From contig UPXV01000026.1 of the NCBI GenBank assembly GCA_900538465.1, positions 1-39,134 on the forward strand: DNA of 39,134 bases, written 5' to 3'. The notes under the pieces are model-generated. The model made no database searches, was not told the DNA's origin, and worked only from the letters and a program-made list of their open reading frames with translations. The translations under genes were made by a program, and so were the position numbers. This stretch comes from an uncultured Erysipelotrichaceae bacterium. GTDB lineage: Bacteria > Bacillota_I > Bacilli_A > Erysipelotrichales > Coprobacillaceae. This document shows, one piece after another, positions 15,493 to 24,100 of this stretch. The stretch's first letter is position 1; the number at the start of each line of letters is the position of its first letter.

Positions 15493-16212
15493 ATGAAATT
15501 AATTATTGAAGAATCAGAACAAAAAATGAGTGAAAGTGCTATGCATATTTTACTCGGTGCCATGATGCAAGACAAACGTGTGAATATCTCTTTAACAGCT
15601 GGGAAATCACCTGTCAATCTTTACAAGATGATGATTCCTTATGTTAAAGATCAAGACAAATTTAAAGATATTGAGTATTGGTTATTTGATGAGGCTCCAT
15701 ATCTTGATAAACCACATGGTCCTAACTGGGAAGAAATGCAAGAACTATTCTTTAAAGATGCTCATATTCCTGATGAACGTATTCACATCACAACAATGGA
15801 AAATTGGGAAAATTATGATCAAGAAATACGTAATGCTGGTGGTATTGATGTGATGTTGATTGGTTTAGGATTTGATGGTCATTTCTGCAGTAACTGTCCA
15901 AGATGTACACCAATGGATAGTTATACTTATCCAATGGATCGTAAAACAAAAAATGCAGTTAATCCAGGATATCCTGAAAAACCACATTTACCAATCACTC
16001 TAACAATGGGGCCAAAAAGTTTAATGCGTGTTAAACATTTGGTAATGATTGTGACAGGAAAAGAAAAAGCTGAAATCTTGAAACAAGTTTTAGATTCACC
16101 AATTACAGATGAATTACCTGCAACAATCTTAAAATTACATCCTAATTTTACAGTGATTTGTGATCAAGATGCTGCATCATTATTAAATTTAGAAGATTAC
16201 AAAAGATTATAA
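15493..16212 (+). CDS. NagB/6-phosphogluconolactonase-fold sugar-phosphate enzyme, YieK-like
   Basis: The 239-residue protein has the glucosamine-6-phosphate isomerase/6-phosphogluconolactonase fold: NISLTAGKSPVNLY near residue 31 (phosphate loop), YWLFDE near 62 (the position of the NagB catalytic aspartate), and GLGFDGHF at 124-131 in place of the NagB G-x-G-x-DGH segment, with D128 and H130. It most resembles the E. coli YieK type rather than true NagB. After DGH the usual small loop is replaced by C132-S-N-C135-P-R-C138, a cysteine cluster. Substrate is unknown; the divergent PTS permease and the RpiR gene suggest that it handles the sugar phosphate made by that transporter. Start supported by the SD GGAGGAAAG 5 nt upstream. 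Confidence 0.75.
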   Translation: MKLIIEESEQKMSESAMHILLGAMMQDKRVNISLTAGKSPVNLYKMMIPYVKDQDKFKDIEYWLFDEAPYLDKPHGPNWEEMQELFFKDAHIPDERIHITTMENWENYDQEIRNAGGIDVMLIGLGFDGHFCSNCPRCTPMDSYTYPMDRKTKNAVNPGYPEKPHLPITLTMGPKSLMRVKHLVMIVTGKEKAEILKQVLDSPITDELPATILKLHPNFTVICDQDAASLLNLEDYKRL

Positions 16213-16222
16213 TTGATTTCTT

Positions 16223-16250
16223 GAGAGGATGATTTTTCATCCTCTCTTTA
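16223..16250 (+). terminator. Terminator of the yieK-like gene
   Basis: A perfect 10-bp stem (16223-16232 with 16237-16246, 4-nt loop) followed by TTTATTT. It lies 10 nt after the stop. Confidence 0.88.
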
Positions 16251-16267
16251 TTTCCAAAATTTGGAAA
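16251..16267. promoter_or_regulatory. Operator-like palindrome C
   Basis: TTTCCA-N5-TGGAAA with arms identical to site B (15307-15323). In fact TTTCCAAA and TTTGGAAA around a single central A make it a perfect palindrome. It directly precedes the RDD gene promoter (TTGATG-18-TATACT, 16272-16301). Confidence 0.6.
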
Positions 16268-16330
16268 TGAATTGATGTAAGATAAATGATTTTGTTATAC
16301 TTTTAAAAAGTTTATTTTGAGGTGAGAAAA

Positions 16331-16900
16331 ATGTCAAAGAAAAAGAAAAGAGTCACAAATAAAAATGATATTATTGAAATAAGAGTAAAGAGATTTTTAG
16401 CAATGGTTATTGATTGGTACTTAACGAATATGTTAGCTGTTATTCCTATCACTTTCTATTTTCGTAATGGTGATTACTTACAACCTTATATGTTTGATTT
16501 TACCCATTACGATTTTCAAACAGCACTTTTGCTTATTTTGTATGGTATAGCAATTGGTTTGATATATTACATAATCATTCCTGTATTCCTTTGGAAAGGA
16601 CAGACATTAGGTAAAAAATTATGTAAAATTCAAATTGTTGATATTAATGAAAACAATATTACCTTAAAGACAATGTTATTAAGGGAACTTGTTGGAGCAA
16701 CTTTGTTAGAAGGTGGGATTGTTATAACTGCAACTTACTTAAGAAAACTACTACCAGTATTCGGTTTTACAAGTTTTGTCGAGCCACTAAAGTATCTTGC
16801 TTATGGATTAACTTTACTTTCTATTTTATATGCTTATTTTCAACCAAATTCGCAATCTTTTCATGATAAAATTGCACAAACAATTATCATAAAAAAATAA
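16331..16900 (+). CDS. RDD-family membrane protein
   Basis: The 189-residue protein has the RDD signature RFLAMVIDWYL near residue 22 (R-x-x-A-x-x-ID), four hydrophobic segments (about 23-45, 63-87, 118-135, 148-165), the conserved TLGKKLCKIQIVD loop near 93, and the C-terminal FHDKIAQT typical of the family. RDD proteins sit in the cytoplasmic membrane; some members act in ion exchange but most have no known role. The frame also opens with GTG at 16322, but that codon lies inside the SD GAGGTGAG; the ATG at 16331 is used. It follows palindrome C and a promoter and precedes rpiR by 64 nt. Confidence 0.85.
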   Translation: MSKKKKRVTNKNDIIEIRVKRFLAMVIDWYLTNMLAVIPITFYFRNGDYLQPYMFDFTHYDFQTALLLILYGIAIGLIYYIIIPVFLWKGQTLGKKLCKIQIVDINENNITLKTMLLRELVGATLLEGGIVITATYLRKLLPVFGFTSFVEPLKYLAYGLTLLSILYAYFQPNSQSFHDKIAQTIIIKK

Positions 16901-16907
16901 ATTGTAT

Positions 16908-16960
16908 TTCCCTTCTTTTCGTGATATATATATTATAATCAAATGTCGAAAAGAGGGGAA
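16908..16960. repeat. 14-bp inverted repeat around the rpiR start region
   Basis: Arms 16908-16921 and 16947-16960 match at 13 of 14 positions, the odd one being a G-T pair, with a 25-nt AT-rich centre that contains TATAAT (16934-16939). The right arm includes the SD of rpiR (GAGGGGAA). In transcripts reading through from the RDD gene it would fold and hide that SD; as DNA it may be an operator. Confidence 0.65.
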
Positions 16961-16964
16961 TTTT

Positions 16965-17780
16965 ATGTTTAATCTTATGATTATTTTGCTATCTACCATT
17001 AATAGTGAACCTATCGATTCAAACAATTATAAAATTGCTAAATTCTTAATTGAAAATATTCATGATTTAGAAGATATCACATTAACAGATTTAGCTAAGC
17101 AATGTTATGTTTCTAATTCTAGTATTTCACGTTTTTGCCGTGATATTGGTTTGAAAGATTTCAACGCTCTTAAAAATCAAGTCGCTAGATTTGCAATTGA
17201 ACATGAACATGCTAAAAGAAAATATGATTTTAAATCTTTTGAAGCCAGTTCTTTATGTAAATCTTATATTTTAAGTGTGATGGATAATTTAAAATCACTT
17301 TATAATAGTGTGATTGAAGAAGATATTCAAAACTTAGTCAAAGATATTTATAGATATAAAAAAGTAGCTGCTTTTGGTTATATGCAATCTGAAAATATTG
17401 CTTTAAACTTGCAGTTTGATTTACAAACGAGTGGAAAAATCTTATTTACTTGTATTAAGTTTATTAATCAAGTGGAGTATATTCAAAATGCTGATGAAGA
17501 TACATTAATCATTATTTTTTCTGAATCAGGTACTTATTTTGATCGTGTATTTCAACGTAGCAAACCTTTTAAAAATTTAAAAGTTAAACCTAAAATTTAT
17601 ATGATAACATCTGACTTTAATATTTCCCTTCCTTATGTAGATGAATATATTCGTTATCATAGTCGTAAAGATTATGCAAGTCATCCTTATCCTCTTGCTA
17701 TTATTGCTGATTTAATTTGTATTCAATATGCACAACTTTTACAAGAAAAAGAAAAACCTTATAGAGAATTTTCTCTATAA
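16965..17780 (+). CDS. RpiR/MurR-family transcription regulator
   Basis: The 271-residue protein has an N-terminal HTH_6 domain, with LTDLAKQCYVSNSSISRFCRDIGLKDFNALK as helix-turn-helix (about residues 40-72), and a C-terminal SIS domain (about 115-245) with AAFGYMQSENIALNLQFDL and IIIFSESGTYFD, the sugar-phosphate binding fold. RpiR proteins are dimers that sense phosphorylated sugars and act as repressors or activators. The open frame extends upstream to 16902, but the ATG at 16965 has the SD GAGGGGA 5 nt before it and begins the conserved region. Context with EIIC, the yieK-like enzyme and three shared palindromes makes it the likely local regulator. Confidence 0.9.
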   Translation: MFNLMIILLSTINSEPIDSNNYKIAKFLIENIHDLEDITLTDLAKQCYVSNSSISRFCRDIGLKDFNALKNQVARFAIEHEHAKRKYDFKSFEASSLCKSYILSVMDNLKSLYNSVIEEDIQNLVKDIYRYKKVAAFGYMQSENIALNLQFDLQTSGKILFTCIKFINQVEYIQNADEDTLIIIFSESGTYFDRVFQRSKPFKNLKVKPKIYMITSDFNISLPYVDEYIRYHSRKDYASHPYPLAIIADLICIQYAQLLQEKEKPYREFSL

Positions 17781-17787
17781 GGTTTTT
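17752..17787. terminator. Bidirectional terminator, rpiR and ilvB
   Basis: A perfect 17-bp inverted repeat, AAAAACCTTATAGAGAA with its complement around a TT loop. Each strand ends in TTTTT. It contains the rpiR stop codon and lies 3 nt from the ilvB stop, ending both convergent units. Confidence 0.92.
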
Positions 17788-17789
17788 GA

Positions 17790-19466
17790 TTATTCATCAA
17801 CATCATTTTGATCAAAGACTTCATCAATCGCAGCTCCTGGTGCAACCATTGGGAAGACTTTATCATCTTCTTGAATGATACATTCAATAACAACAGGTCC
17901 ATTGTAATCCATAGCTTCTTGAATAGCTGGTACAACTTCTTCTTTGGTTGTGACTTTAATAGCTTTACATCCTAATCCTTCAGCAACTTTACAAAAATCA
18001 ACTTTATCATTTAAAACAGTCGCTGAATAACGTTTACCATAAAATAAAGTTTGCCATTGTCTAACCATTCCTAAAACATGGTTATTTAAAACAACTTCAA
18101 TAATAGGCACATTATAGCGTGATGCTGTAGCAAGTTCATTTAAGTTCATTCTAAAGCATCCATCCCCAGCAATATTAAAAACATATTGTTCTGGTTTTCC
18201 ATATTTTGCACCCATTGAAGCACCTAAACCATAACCCATTGTTCCAAGTCCGCCACTAGTAATCAATTGACGTGGTCTTCTAAAATGATAATATTGTGCT
18301 GCCCACATCTGATTTTGTCCTACTTCTGTACAGATAATAGCATTACTATCTGTTAAAGCTTCTATTTGTTCAATCACATATGGCCCTGTTAAAACATTTT
18401 GATCATATGTTAATGGATATTGATCTTTCAAAGCACGAATTTCTTTTAACCATTGTGGATGGTTTTGTTGTTGTAATAAGAGATTTAAAGCACTTAATAC
18501 ACTTTTGGCATCACCAACAATACCTAAATCAACCACAACATTTTTATTAATTTCTGCTTCATCAACATCAATATGAATAATTTTTGCATGTTTTGCAAAT
18601 TTCTTTGCATTCCCAGTCACACGATCGCTAAATCTTGCTCCTACAACAATTAACAAATCACATTGAGAAACACCTAAGTTACTTGTCTTCGTTCCATGCA
18701 TTCCAAGCATTCCAGTATAACGAGGATTAGTTCCATCAAAAGCCCCTTTTCCCATCAATGAATCAGTAACAGGAGCATCAATTTTTTCCACAAATTCTTT
18801 TAATTCTTCTGATGCATTGGCTGCAACTGCTCCACCACCAACAAAAACAAATGGTTTTTCACTTTCTTCAATCATTTCAATTGCTTTTTTAATTGTTGAA
18901 GTTGGATAAGTATAACTCCGTCTTTCAATATGTTCGGGTTGTTCATGTTTATATTCACAATGTGCTAAAGTGACATCTTTCGTAATATCAACCAAAACAG
19001 CCCCAGGTCTTCCTTCTTTAGCAATCTGGAAAGCTTTACGAATTGTTGGTGCTAAATCTTCAACTCTCTTAACAATAAAATTATGTTTTGTAATTGGCAT
19101 TGTGACTCCAGTAATATCAACCTCTTGGAAACTGTCTTTTCCAAGTAGTGGTACAACTTGGTTGGCAGTAATTGCAACAAGTGGAATAGAATCCATTTGA
19201 GCAGTAGCAATACCTGTGACAAGATTGGTTGCTCCTGGTCCACTGGTTGCCATACAAACACCAACTTTTCCTGTAGCACGTGCATATCCATCTGCCGCAT
19301 GAGCTGCTCCTTGTTCATGAGAAGTCAAGACATGGTTAATTTTATCTTGATATTTATATAAACTATCATAGATTTCTAGTATTGTTCCACCTGGATAACC
19401 GAACACAGTATCAACACCTTGTTCCAGTAAACATTCAACAACAATATCTGATCCTTTCATTTCCAT
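17790..19466 (-). CDS. ilvB: Acetolactate synthase large subunit
   Basis: The 558-residue thiamine-diphosphate enzyme condenses two pyruvates to acetolactate (valine, leucine) or pyruvate with 2-oxobutyrate (isoleucine). Visible features are FGYPGGT near 22, the ThDP-activating E51 in SHEQGAAHAADGYARA, the central FAD-binding domain with GGGAVAANA, and the C-terminal metal/ThDP motif GDGCFRMNLNELATASRYNVPIIEVVLNN. The SD GGAGG is 7 nt before the start. It is the last gene of the operon, 18 nt after ilvD, while its regulatory subunit ilvN is near the beginning; the split order is unusual compared with the common ilvBN pair. Confidence 0.96.
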   Translation of the reverse strand: MEMKGSDIVVECLLEQGVDTVFGYPGGTILEIYDSLYKYQDKINHVLTSHEQGAAHAADGYARATGKVGVCMATSGPGATNLVTGIATAQMDSIPLVAITANQVVPLLGKDSFQEVDITGVTMPITKHNFIVKRVEDLAPTIRKAFQIAKEGRPGAVLVDITKDVTLAHCEYKHEQPEHIERRSYTYPTSTIKKAIEMIEESEKPFVFVGGGAVAANASEELKEFVEKIDAPVTDSLMGKGAFDGTNPRYTGMLGMHGTKTSNLGVSQCDLLIVVGARFSDRVTGNAKKFAKHAKIIHIDVDEAEINKNVVVDLGIVGDAKSVLSALNLLLQQQNHPQWLKEIRALKDQYPLTYDQNVLTGPYVIEQIEALTDSNAIICTEVGQNQMWAAQYYHFRRPRQLITSGGLGTMGYGLGASMGAKYGKPEQYVFNIAGDGCFRMNLNELATASRYNVPIIEVVLNNHVLGMVRQWQTLFYGKRYSATVLNDKVDFCKVAEGLGCKAIKVTTKEEVVPAIQEAMDYNGPVVIECIIQEDDKVFPMVAPGAAIDEVFDQNDVDE

Positions 19467-19484
19467 AGTACTTCCTCCTTCTCT

Positions 19485-21149
19485 TTATTTGACTTTTAAA
19501 ACAGCTCCTGTATTCGCTGAAGTGACCATTGCGGCATATTTTTGTAAATATCCTTTGACTTCAGGTATTTTTGGTTGCCAGTTTTTCTTTCTTTTTGCTA
19601 ATTCTTCATCACTGACTAACAATTCAATACGATGATTTGTAATATCTATATCAATCATATCGCCTTCTTCAACAAAAGCAATAGGTCCACCAACTGCTGC
19701 TTCTGGTGACACATGTCCAATAGAAGCCCCACGTGTTGCTCCAGAGAAACGACCATCAGTAATTAAAGCAACATCTTTATCTAATCCCATTCCTGCAATT
19801 TCTGATGTTGGTGATAACATTTCTCGCATTCCTGGTCCACCTTTAGGTCCTTCATAACGAATCACCACAACATCTCCAGCAACAATCTTACCAGCACGAA
19901 TAGCAGTTATTGCTTCTTCTTCACTATCAAAGACTCTAGCTGGTCCTTTATGTTGTAACATTTCAGGTGCAACAGCACTTTGTTTTACAACACAGCTATC
20001 AGGTGCTAAATTTCCTTTTAATACAGCAATACCACCTGTTTGACTGTATGGATTATCAATTGGTCGGATGATGTTTGGATCTAAGTTCACACATCCTTCA
20101 ATATTTTCTTTTAATGTTTTTGTTGTACAAGTTAAGACATCAGTGTGTAAAACACCTAATTTATCTAACTCATTCATCACTGCATAAACACCACCAGCTT
20201 CATTTAAATCTTCAATAAATGTATCACCAGCAGGAGCTAAATGACATAAGTTTGGTGTTTTTTGACTAATTTCATTAGCAATCTCTAAATTTAATTCAAC
20301 ACCTGCTTCATATGCAATAGCAGGTAAATGTAACATAGAGTTTGTCGAACATCCAAGTGCCATATCAACTGTCATAGCATTTAAGAATGCTTCTGTTGTC
20401 ATGATATCTCTTGGTTTGATATCTTGTTCCACTAATTTCATAATTTGCATACCAGCATGTTTAGCTAATCTAATTCTTTCACTATAGACAGCTGGAATTG
20501 TTCCATTTCCTTTTAATCCCATTCCTAAAACTTCAGTTAAACAGTTCATTGAATTGGCTGTATACATACCAGAACATGATCCACATGTTGGACAAGCTTT
20601 TTCTTCAATTTCTTTTAATTTTTCTTCAGTGATCTTCCCAGCGTTCAATTGACCAACAGCTTCAAACAATGAAGATAAACATGTTTGTTTTCCATCCACA
20701 CGACGACCAGCTAACATTGGTCCACCACTGACAAAGATGGTTGGAATATTTAATCTCGCAGCTGCCATTAATAAACCTGGAACATTCTTATCACAGTTAG
20801 GAATCATAACTAAACCATCAAATTGATGAGCATTTGCTAAACATTCCGTACTATCACAAATTAATTCTCTTGTCACCAAAGAATATTTCATCCCTGTATG
20901 ATTCATCGCAATTCCATCACAAACAGCAATAGCAGGAACCTCAATAGGTGTTCCTCCAGCTAAATAAATTCCTTTTTTAACTGCTTCAGCAATCTTATCT
21001 AAATTCATATGTCCAGGAACAATTTCATTATAAGAATTAACAACCCCAATTAATGGTCTTGATAATTCTTCTTCTGTCATTCCTAAAGCATTAAACAACG
21101 ATCTATGTGGTGCTCTTTCAGCCCCTTTTTTGACATTATCACTTCTCAT
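19485..21149 (-). CDS. ilvD: Dihydroxy-acid dehydratase
   Basis: The 554-residue iron-sulfur enzyme makes the 2-oxo acids of valine and isoleucine from their dihydroxy precursors. The cluster cysteines are in NCDKNVPG (about residue 118) and CPTCGSCSGMYTANSMNC (about 187). The C-terminal RYEGPKGGPGMREM and TDGRFSG motifs are present. The frame opens at 21164 with leuB's stop, but the SD GGGGAGG (21156-21162) lies 6 nt before the ATG at 21149, giving MRSDNVKKGAERAPHRSLF, a standard start. It follows leuB with a 14-nt gap. Confidence 0.96.
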   Translation of the reverse strand: MRSDNVKKGAERAPHRSLFNALGMTEEELSRPLIGVVNSYNEIVPGHMNLDKIAEAVKKGIYLAGGTPIEVPAIAVCDGIAMNHTGMKYSLVTRELICDSTECLANAHQFDGLVMIPNCDKNVPGLLMAAARLNIPTIFVSGGPMLAGRRVDGKQTCLSSLFEAVGQLNAGKITEEKLKEIEEKACPTCGSCSGMYTANSMNCLTEVLGMGLKGNGTIPAVYSERIRLAKHAGMQIMKLVEQDIKPRDIMTTEAFLNAMTVDMALGCSTNSMLHLPAIAYEAGVELNLEIANEISQKTPNLCHLAPAGDTFIEDLNEAGGVYAVMNELDKLGVLHTDVLTCTTKTLKENIEGCVNLDPNIIRPIDNPYSQTGGIAVLKGNLAPDSCVVKQSAVAPEMLQHKGPARVFDSEEEAITAIRAGKIVAGDVVVIRYEGPKGGPGMREMLSPTSEIAGMGLDKDVALITDGRFSGATRGASIGHVSPEAAVGGPIAFVEEGDMIDIDITNHRIELLVSDEELAKRKKNWQPKIPEVKGYLQKYAAMVTSANTGAVLKVK

Positions 21150-21163
21150 ATGTGACCTCCCCA

Positions 21164-22246
21164 TTATAAATTTTCCACAATCAAGTCACCCATCTTTGAA
21201 CAAGTGACTTGTTGTTTTCCTTCTGACATAATATCAACAGTACGATATCCAGCTTTTAAAACCTTTTCAATCGCATCTTCAATAGCCTTTGCTTCATCGT
21301 CCATATCAAATGAATAACGTAACATCATAGCTGCTGAAAGAATTGTTGCGATTGGATTCGCAATATCTTTTCCAGCAATATCTGGTGCACTTCCATGACT
21401 TGGTTCATACATTCCAAGTTTATCTTCTCTTAGTGATGCACTTGATAACATACCAATTGATCCTGTTACCATACTTGCTTCATCTGATAAAATATCACCA
21501 AACATATTTTCAGTTAAGATTACATCAAATTGACGTGGATCTTTTACCAACTGCATTGCACAATTGTCTACTAACATATGTTCCACTTCAACTTCTGGAT
21601 AATCTTTTGCCACCTCATTAACAATCTTACGCCATAAACGAGATGTATCTAAAACATTAGCTTTATCCACACTTGTAACTTTCTTTCTTCTTTTCATTGC
21701 TATATCAAAACCACGTTTGGCAATTCTTCTAATTTCTTTTTCACTATAAACCAAATTATCATGAGCCACCATTTGTCCATCAATCTCTTTGGTTTCTCTT
21801 TCCCCAAAGTATAATCCACCAGTTAACTCACGCATAATCATCATATCAAAACCACCTTCAGTGATGTCTTCTTTTAAAGGACAAGCGCTCTTTAATTCAT
21901 CATATAAATAAGCTGGTCTTAAATTAGCAAATAAACCTAATTCTTTACGCATCTTTAATAATCCTGCTTCTGGTCTTAAAGATGGTTCTAACTGATACCA
22001 AGGTGATGTATTGGTATCACCACCAATGGAACCTAGTAATACAGCATCACTTGCTTTAGCAATTTTGATAGCTTCATCAGTTAATGGAACTCCATATTCA
22101 TCAATTGAAGCCCCACCCATTAAAATATTTTGATAATGAAATGTATGTTTATATTGACATGCAATCGCATCTAAAACCTTAATCGCTTGATTGACAATTT
22201 CTGGTCCGATTCCATCACCTTTAATAACTGCAATATTCTTTTCCAT
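21164..22246 (-). CDS. leuB: 3-isopropylmalate dehydrogenase
   Basis: The 360-residue NAD-dependent decarboxylating dehydrogenase makes the direct 2-oxo precursor of leucine. Motifs are the N-terminal IAVIKGDGIGPEI, substrate arginines in LRPEAGLLKMRKELGLFANLRPA, and RELTGGLYFGERE, the catalytic lysine region DKANVLDTSRLWR, DNCAMQL, the metal aspartates in ENMFGDILSDEASM, and the nucleotide loop EPSHGSAPDIAGKDIANP. The gap to leuD upstream is 3 nt, so it is tightly coupled. Confidence 0.97.
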   Translation of the reverse strand: MEKNIAVIKGDGIGPEIVNQAIKVLDAIACQYKHTFHYQNILMGGASIDEYGVPLTDEAIKIAKASDAVLLGSIGGDTNTSPWYQLEPSLRPEAGLLKMRKELGLFANLRPAYLYDELKSACPLKEDITEGGFDMMIMRELTGGLYFGERETKEIDGQMVAHDNLVYSEKEIRRIAKRGFDIAMKRRKKVTSVDKANVLDTSRLWRKIVNEVAKDYPEVEVEHMLVDNCAMQLVKDPRQFDVILTENMFGDILSDEASMVTGSIGMLSSASLREDKLGMYEPSHGSAPDIAGKDIANPIATILSAAMMLRYSFDMDDEAKAIEDAIEKVLKAGYRTVDIMSEGKQQVTCSKMGDLIVENL

Positions 22247-22249
22247 AAT

Positions 22250-22744
22250 TTAACCTCTCTTTTTCTCATTTACATAATTCACTAAACCATTGACTTGAAT
22301 CATTTTTTGTAAGAATTCAGGGAAAGGTTGAGCCTGATACTCTTTATGTTTTGTTTGATTGTAAATTTTTCCTGTATCAAAATCAACTTCTACAATATTT
22401 CCTTCATCAATATCATCAGCGGCTTCTTCACATTCCAAAATTGCAAATCCAATATTAATTGAATTACGATAGAAAATTCTCGCAAATGATTTGGCAATAA
22501 CACAACTCACACCTGCTGTCTTTAAAGCTAAAGGAGCATGTTCACGAGATGAACCACAACCAAAGTTCTTTCCTGCCACCATAATATCTCCAACTTCCAC
22601 TCGTTCTACGAAAGTGGGATCAATATCCACCATCGCATGACTTGCAAGTTCTTTGGCATCAAATGAATTTAAATAACGGGCTGGAATAATAACATCTGTA
22701 TCAACGTTATCTCCATATTTTAAAACTTTACCATTGGCTTTCAT
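22250..22744 (-). CDS. leuD: 3-isopropylmalate dehydratase small subunit
   Basis: The 164-residue subunit is the swivelling domain of isopropylmalate isomerase. It has the active-site turn GKNFGCGSSREHAP (about residues 50-63) and the IPARYLNSF substrate loop near 20. It is of the short, archaeal/clostridial type (about 164 residues against about 200 in E. coli). The open frame extends upstream to 22804 inside leuC, but the SD GGGAG at 22751-22755 is 6 nt before the ATG at 22744, where homology starts. Its start is one base past the leuC stop. Confidence 0.95.
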   Translation of the reverse strand: MKANGKVLKYGDNVDTDVIIPARYLNSFDAKELASHAMVDIDPTFVERVEVGDIMVAGKNFGCGSSREHAPLALKTAGVSCVIAKSFARIFYRNSINIGFAILECEEAADDIDEGNIVEVDFDTGKIYNQTKHKEYQAQPFPEFLQKMIQVNGLVNYVNEKKRG

Positions 22745-22745
22745 C

Positions 22746-24017
22746 TTATTCTCCCACCTTTCTTGGATCAGTAATATATCCAGCAATTGCACTTGCGGCA
22801 GCAACTTCAGGTGAAGCTAAGTAAATCAAAGCTTCTGTATCACCCATTCTTCCAACAAAGTTACGATTTGTTGTAGAAACACATTTTTCACCTTTAGCCA
22901 TGACTCCCATATGACCACCCATACAAGGTCCACAACTTGGTGTATTAAAAGCACATCCTGCTTCAACAAAGATTTCCGCTAAACCTTCACGAATACATTC
23001 AACAAAGATCTTTTGAGTTGCTGGAACAACCATGACACGCACTCTATCAGCTACTTTTTTACCTTTTAAAATAGCTGCTGCTTTACGTAAATCACTCATA
23101 CGTCCATTTGTACATGAACCAATCACAACTTGATCAATATAAATCTTTTCCTCATTATTGATTTCATCCATTGTATGTGCATTTCCTGGTAAATGTGGGA
23201 ATGCAACTGTTGGCATAATCTTCGATAAATCAATTTCAATCACTTCATCATATATAGCATCTTCATCTGCCACATATTCTTTATAAACTTTCTTTGAATG
23301 CTTTTGCATATATTCTCTTGTTTTATCATCAACTGGGAAAATCCCATTTTTAGCTCCAGCTTCAATTGCCATATTACAAATTGTAAAACGATCATCCATA
23401 GATAACTCAGCAACGCCTTCACCAACAAATTCCATAGATTTATATAAAGCCCCATCAACCCCAATTTGACCAATAATGTGTAAAATCACATCTTTACCAC
23501 TTACATAAGGTTGTAGTTTTCCTTTTAAAACAAATTTGATAGCACTTGGAACTTTAAACCATAATTCACCAGTTGCCATACCTGTGGCAATATCCGTTGT
23601 TCCTACACCAGTAGAAAAAGCTCCCAATGCACCATAAGTACAAGTATGCGAATCAGCTCCAATAATACATTCGCCAGCCACAACAATACCCTTTTCTGGT
23701 AAAATCGCATGTTCAACACCACATTTTCCTTGTTCCATATGATGTGTTAAACATTGATTTAATGAAAATTCACGAATAGCTTTAGAATTTTCTGCTGATT
23801 TAATATCTTTATTTGGTGTAAAATGATCAGGCACCAAAACAACTTTATCCTTATCAAACACCTTATCAGCCATTTGTTTAAAAATTGGTAGTGCCATTGG
23901 ACCAGTAATATCATTGGCCATAACCACATCCAATTTTGCTTCAATTAACTGACCAGCAACGACTTCTTGCATTCCTGCATGATCAGCCAAGATTTTTTGT
24001 GTCATTGTCATTGACAT
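22746..24017 (-). CDS. leuC: 3-isopropylmalate dehydratase large subunit
   Basis: The 423-residue aconitase-family subunit isomerises 2- to 3-isopropylmalate. The [4Fe-4S] cysteines are in VIGSCTNGR (about 300) and PSCGPCMGGHMG (about 358-370), and the substrate motif GADSHTCTYGALGAF is intact. The length of about 420 residues identifies the archaeal/clostridial two-subunit type. Start: SD AGGGGG is 7 nt before the ATG at 24017. It follows ilvC after an 83-nt gap with two hairpins, the only large gap in the operon. Confidence 0.96.
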   Translation of the reverse strand: MSMTMTQKILADHAGMQEVVAGQLIEAKLDVVMANDITGPMALPIFKQMADKVFDKDKVVLVPDHFTPNKDIKSAENSKAIREFSLNQCLTHHMEQGKCGVEHAILPEKGIVVAGECIIGADSHTCTYGALGAFSTGVGTTDIATGMATGELWFKVPSAIKFVLKGKLQPYVSGKDVILHIIGQIGVDGALYKSMEFVGEGVAELSMDDRFTICNMAIEAGAKNGIFPVDDKTREYMQKHSKKVYKEYVADEDAIYDEVIEIDLSKIMPTVAFPHLPGNAHTMDEINNEEKIYIDQVVIGSCTNGRMSDLRKAAAILKGKKVADRVRVMVVPATQKIFVECIREGLAEIFVEAGCAFNTPSCGPCMGGHMGVMAKGEKCVSTTNRNFVGRMGDTEALIYLASPEVAAASAIAGYITDPRKVGE

Positions 24018-24053
24018 ATGAATTCCCCCTTTAATCCTTTGTATGTCATCACT

Positions 24054-24097
24054 AAAGAGTCAATAGACTCTTTACTGAACACACACAAAGTGTGTGT
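24054..24097 (-). repeat. Two tandem hairpins between ilvC and leuC
   Basis: In the order of the transcript, an 8-bp stem of alternating AC/GT (24090-24097 with 24079-24086, 3-nt loop) is followed by a second 8-bp stem, AAAGAGTC with GACTCTTT (24054-24073, 4-nt loop). Neither has a strong T run, so they look like mRNA stabilising or processing structures rather than full terminators. Confidence 0.7.
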
Positions 24098-24100
24098 GTA

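Noticed and set aside
24079..24097. Alternating AC/GT tract as a microsatellite
   Set aside because: It is only 19 bases and forms a perfect hairpin beside a second hairpin; a structural role is more likely than slippage.
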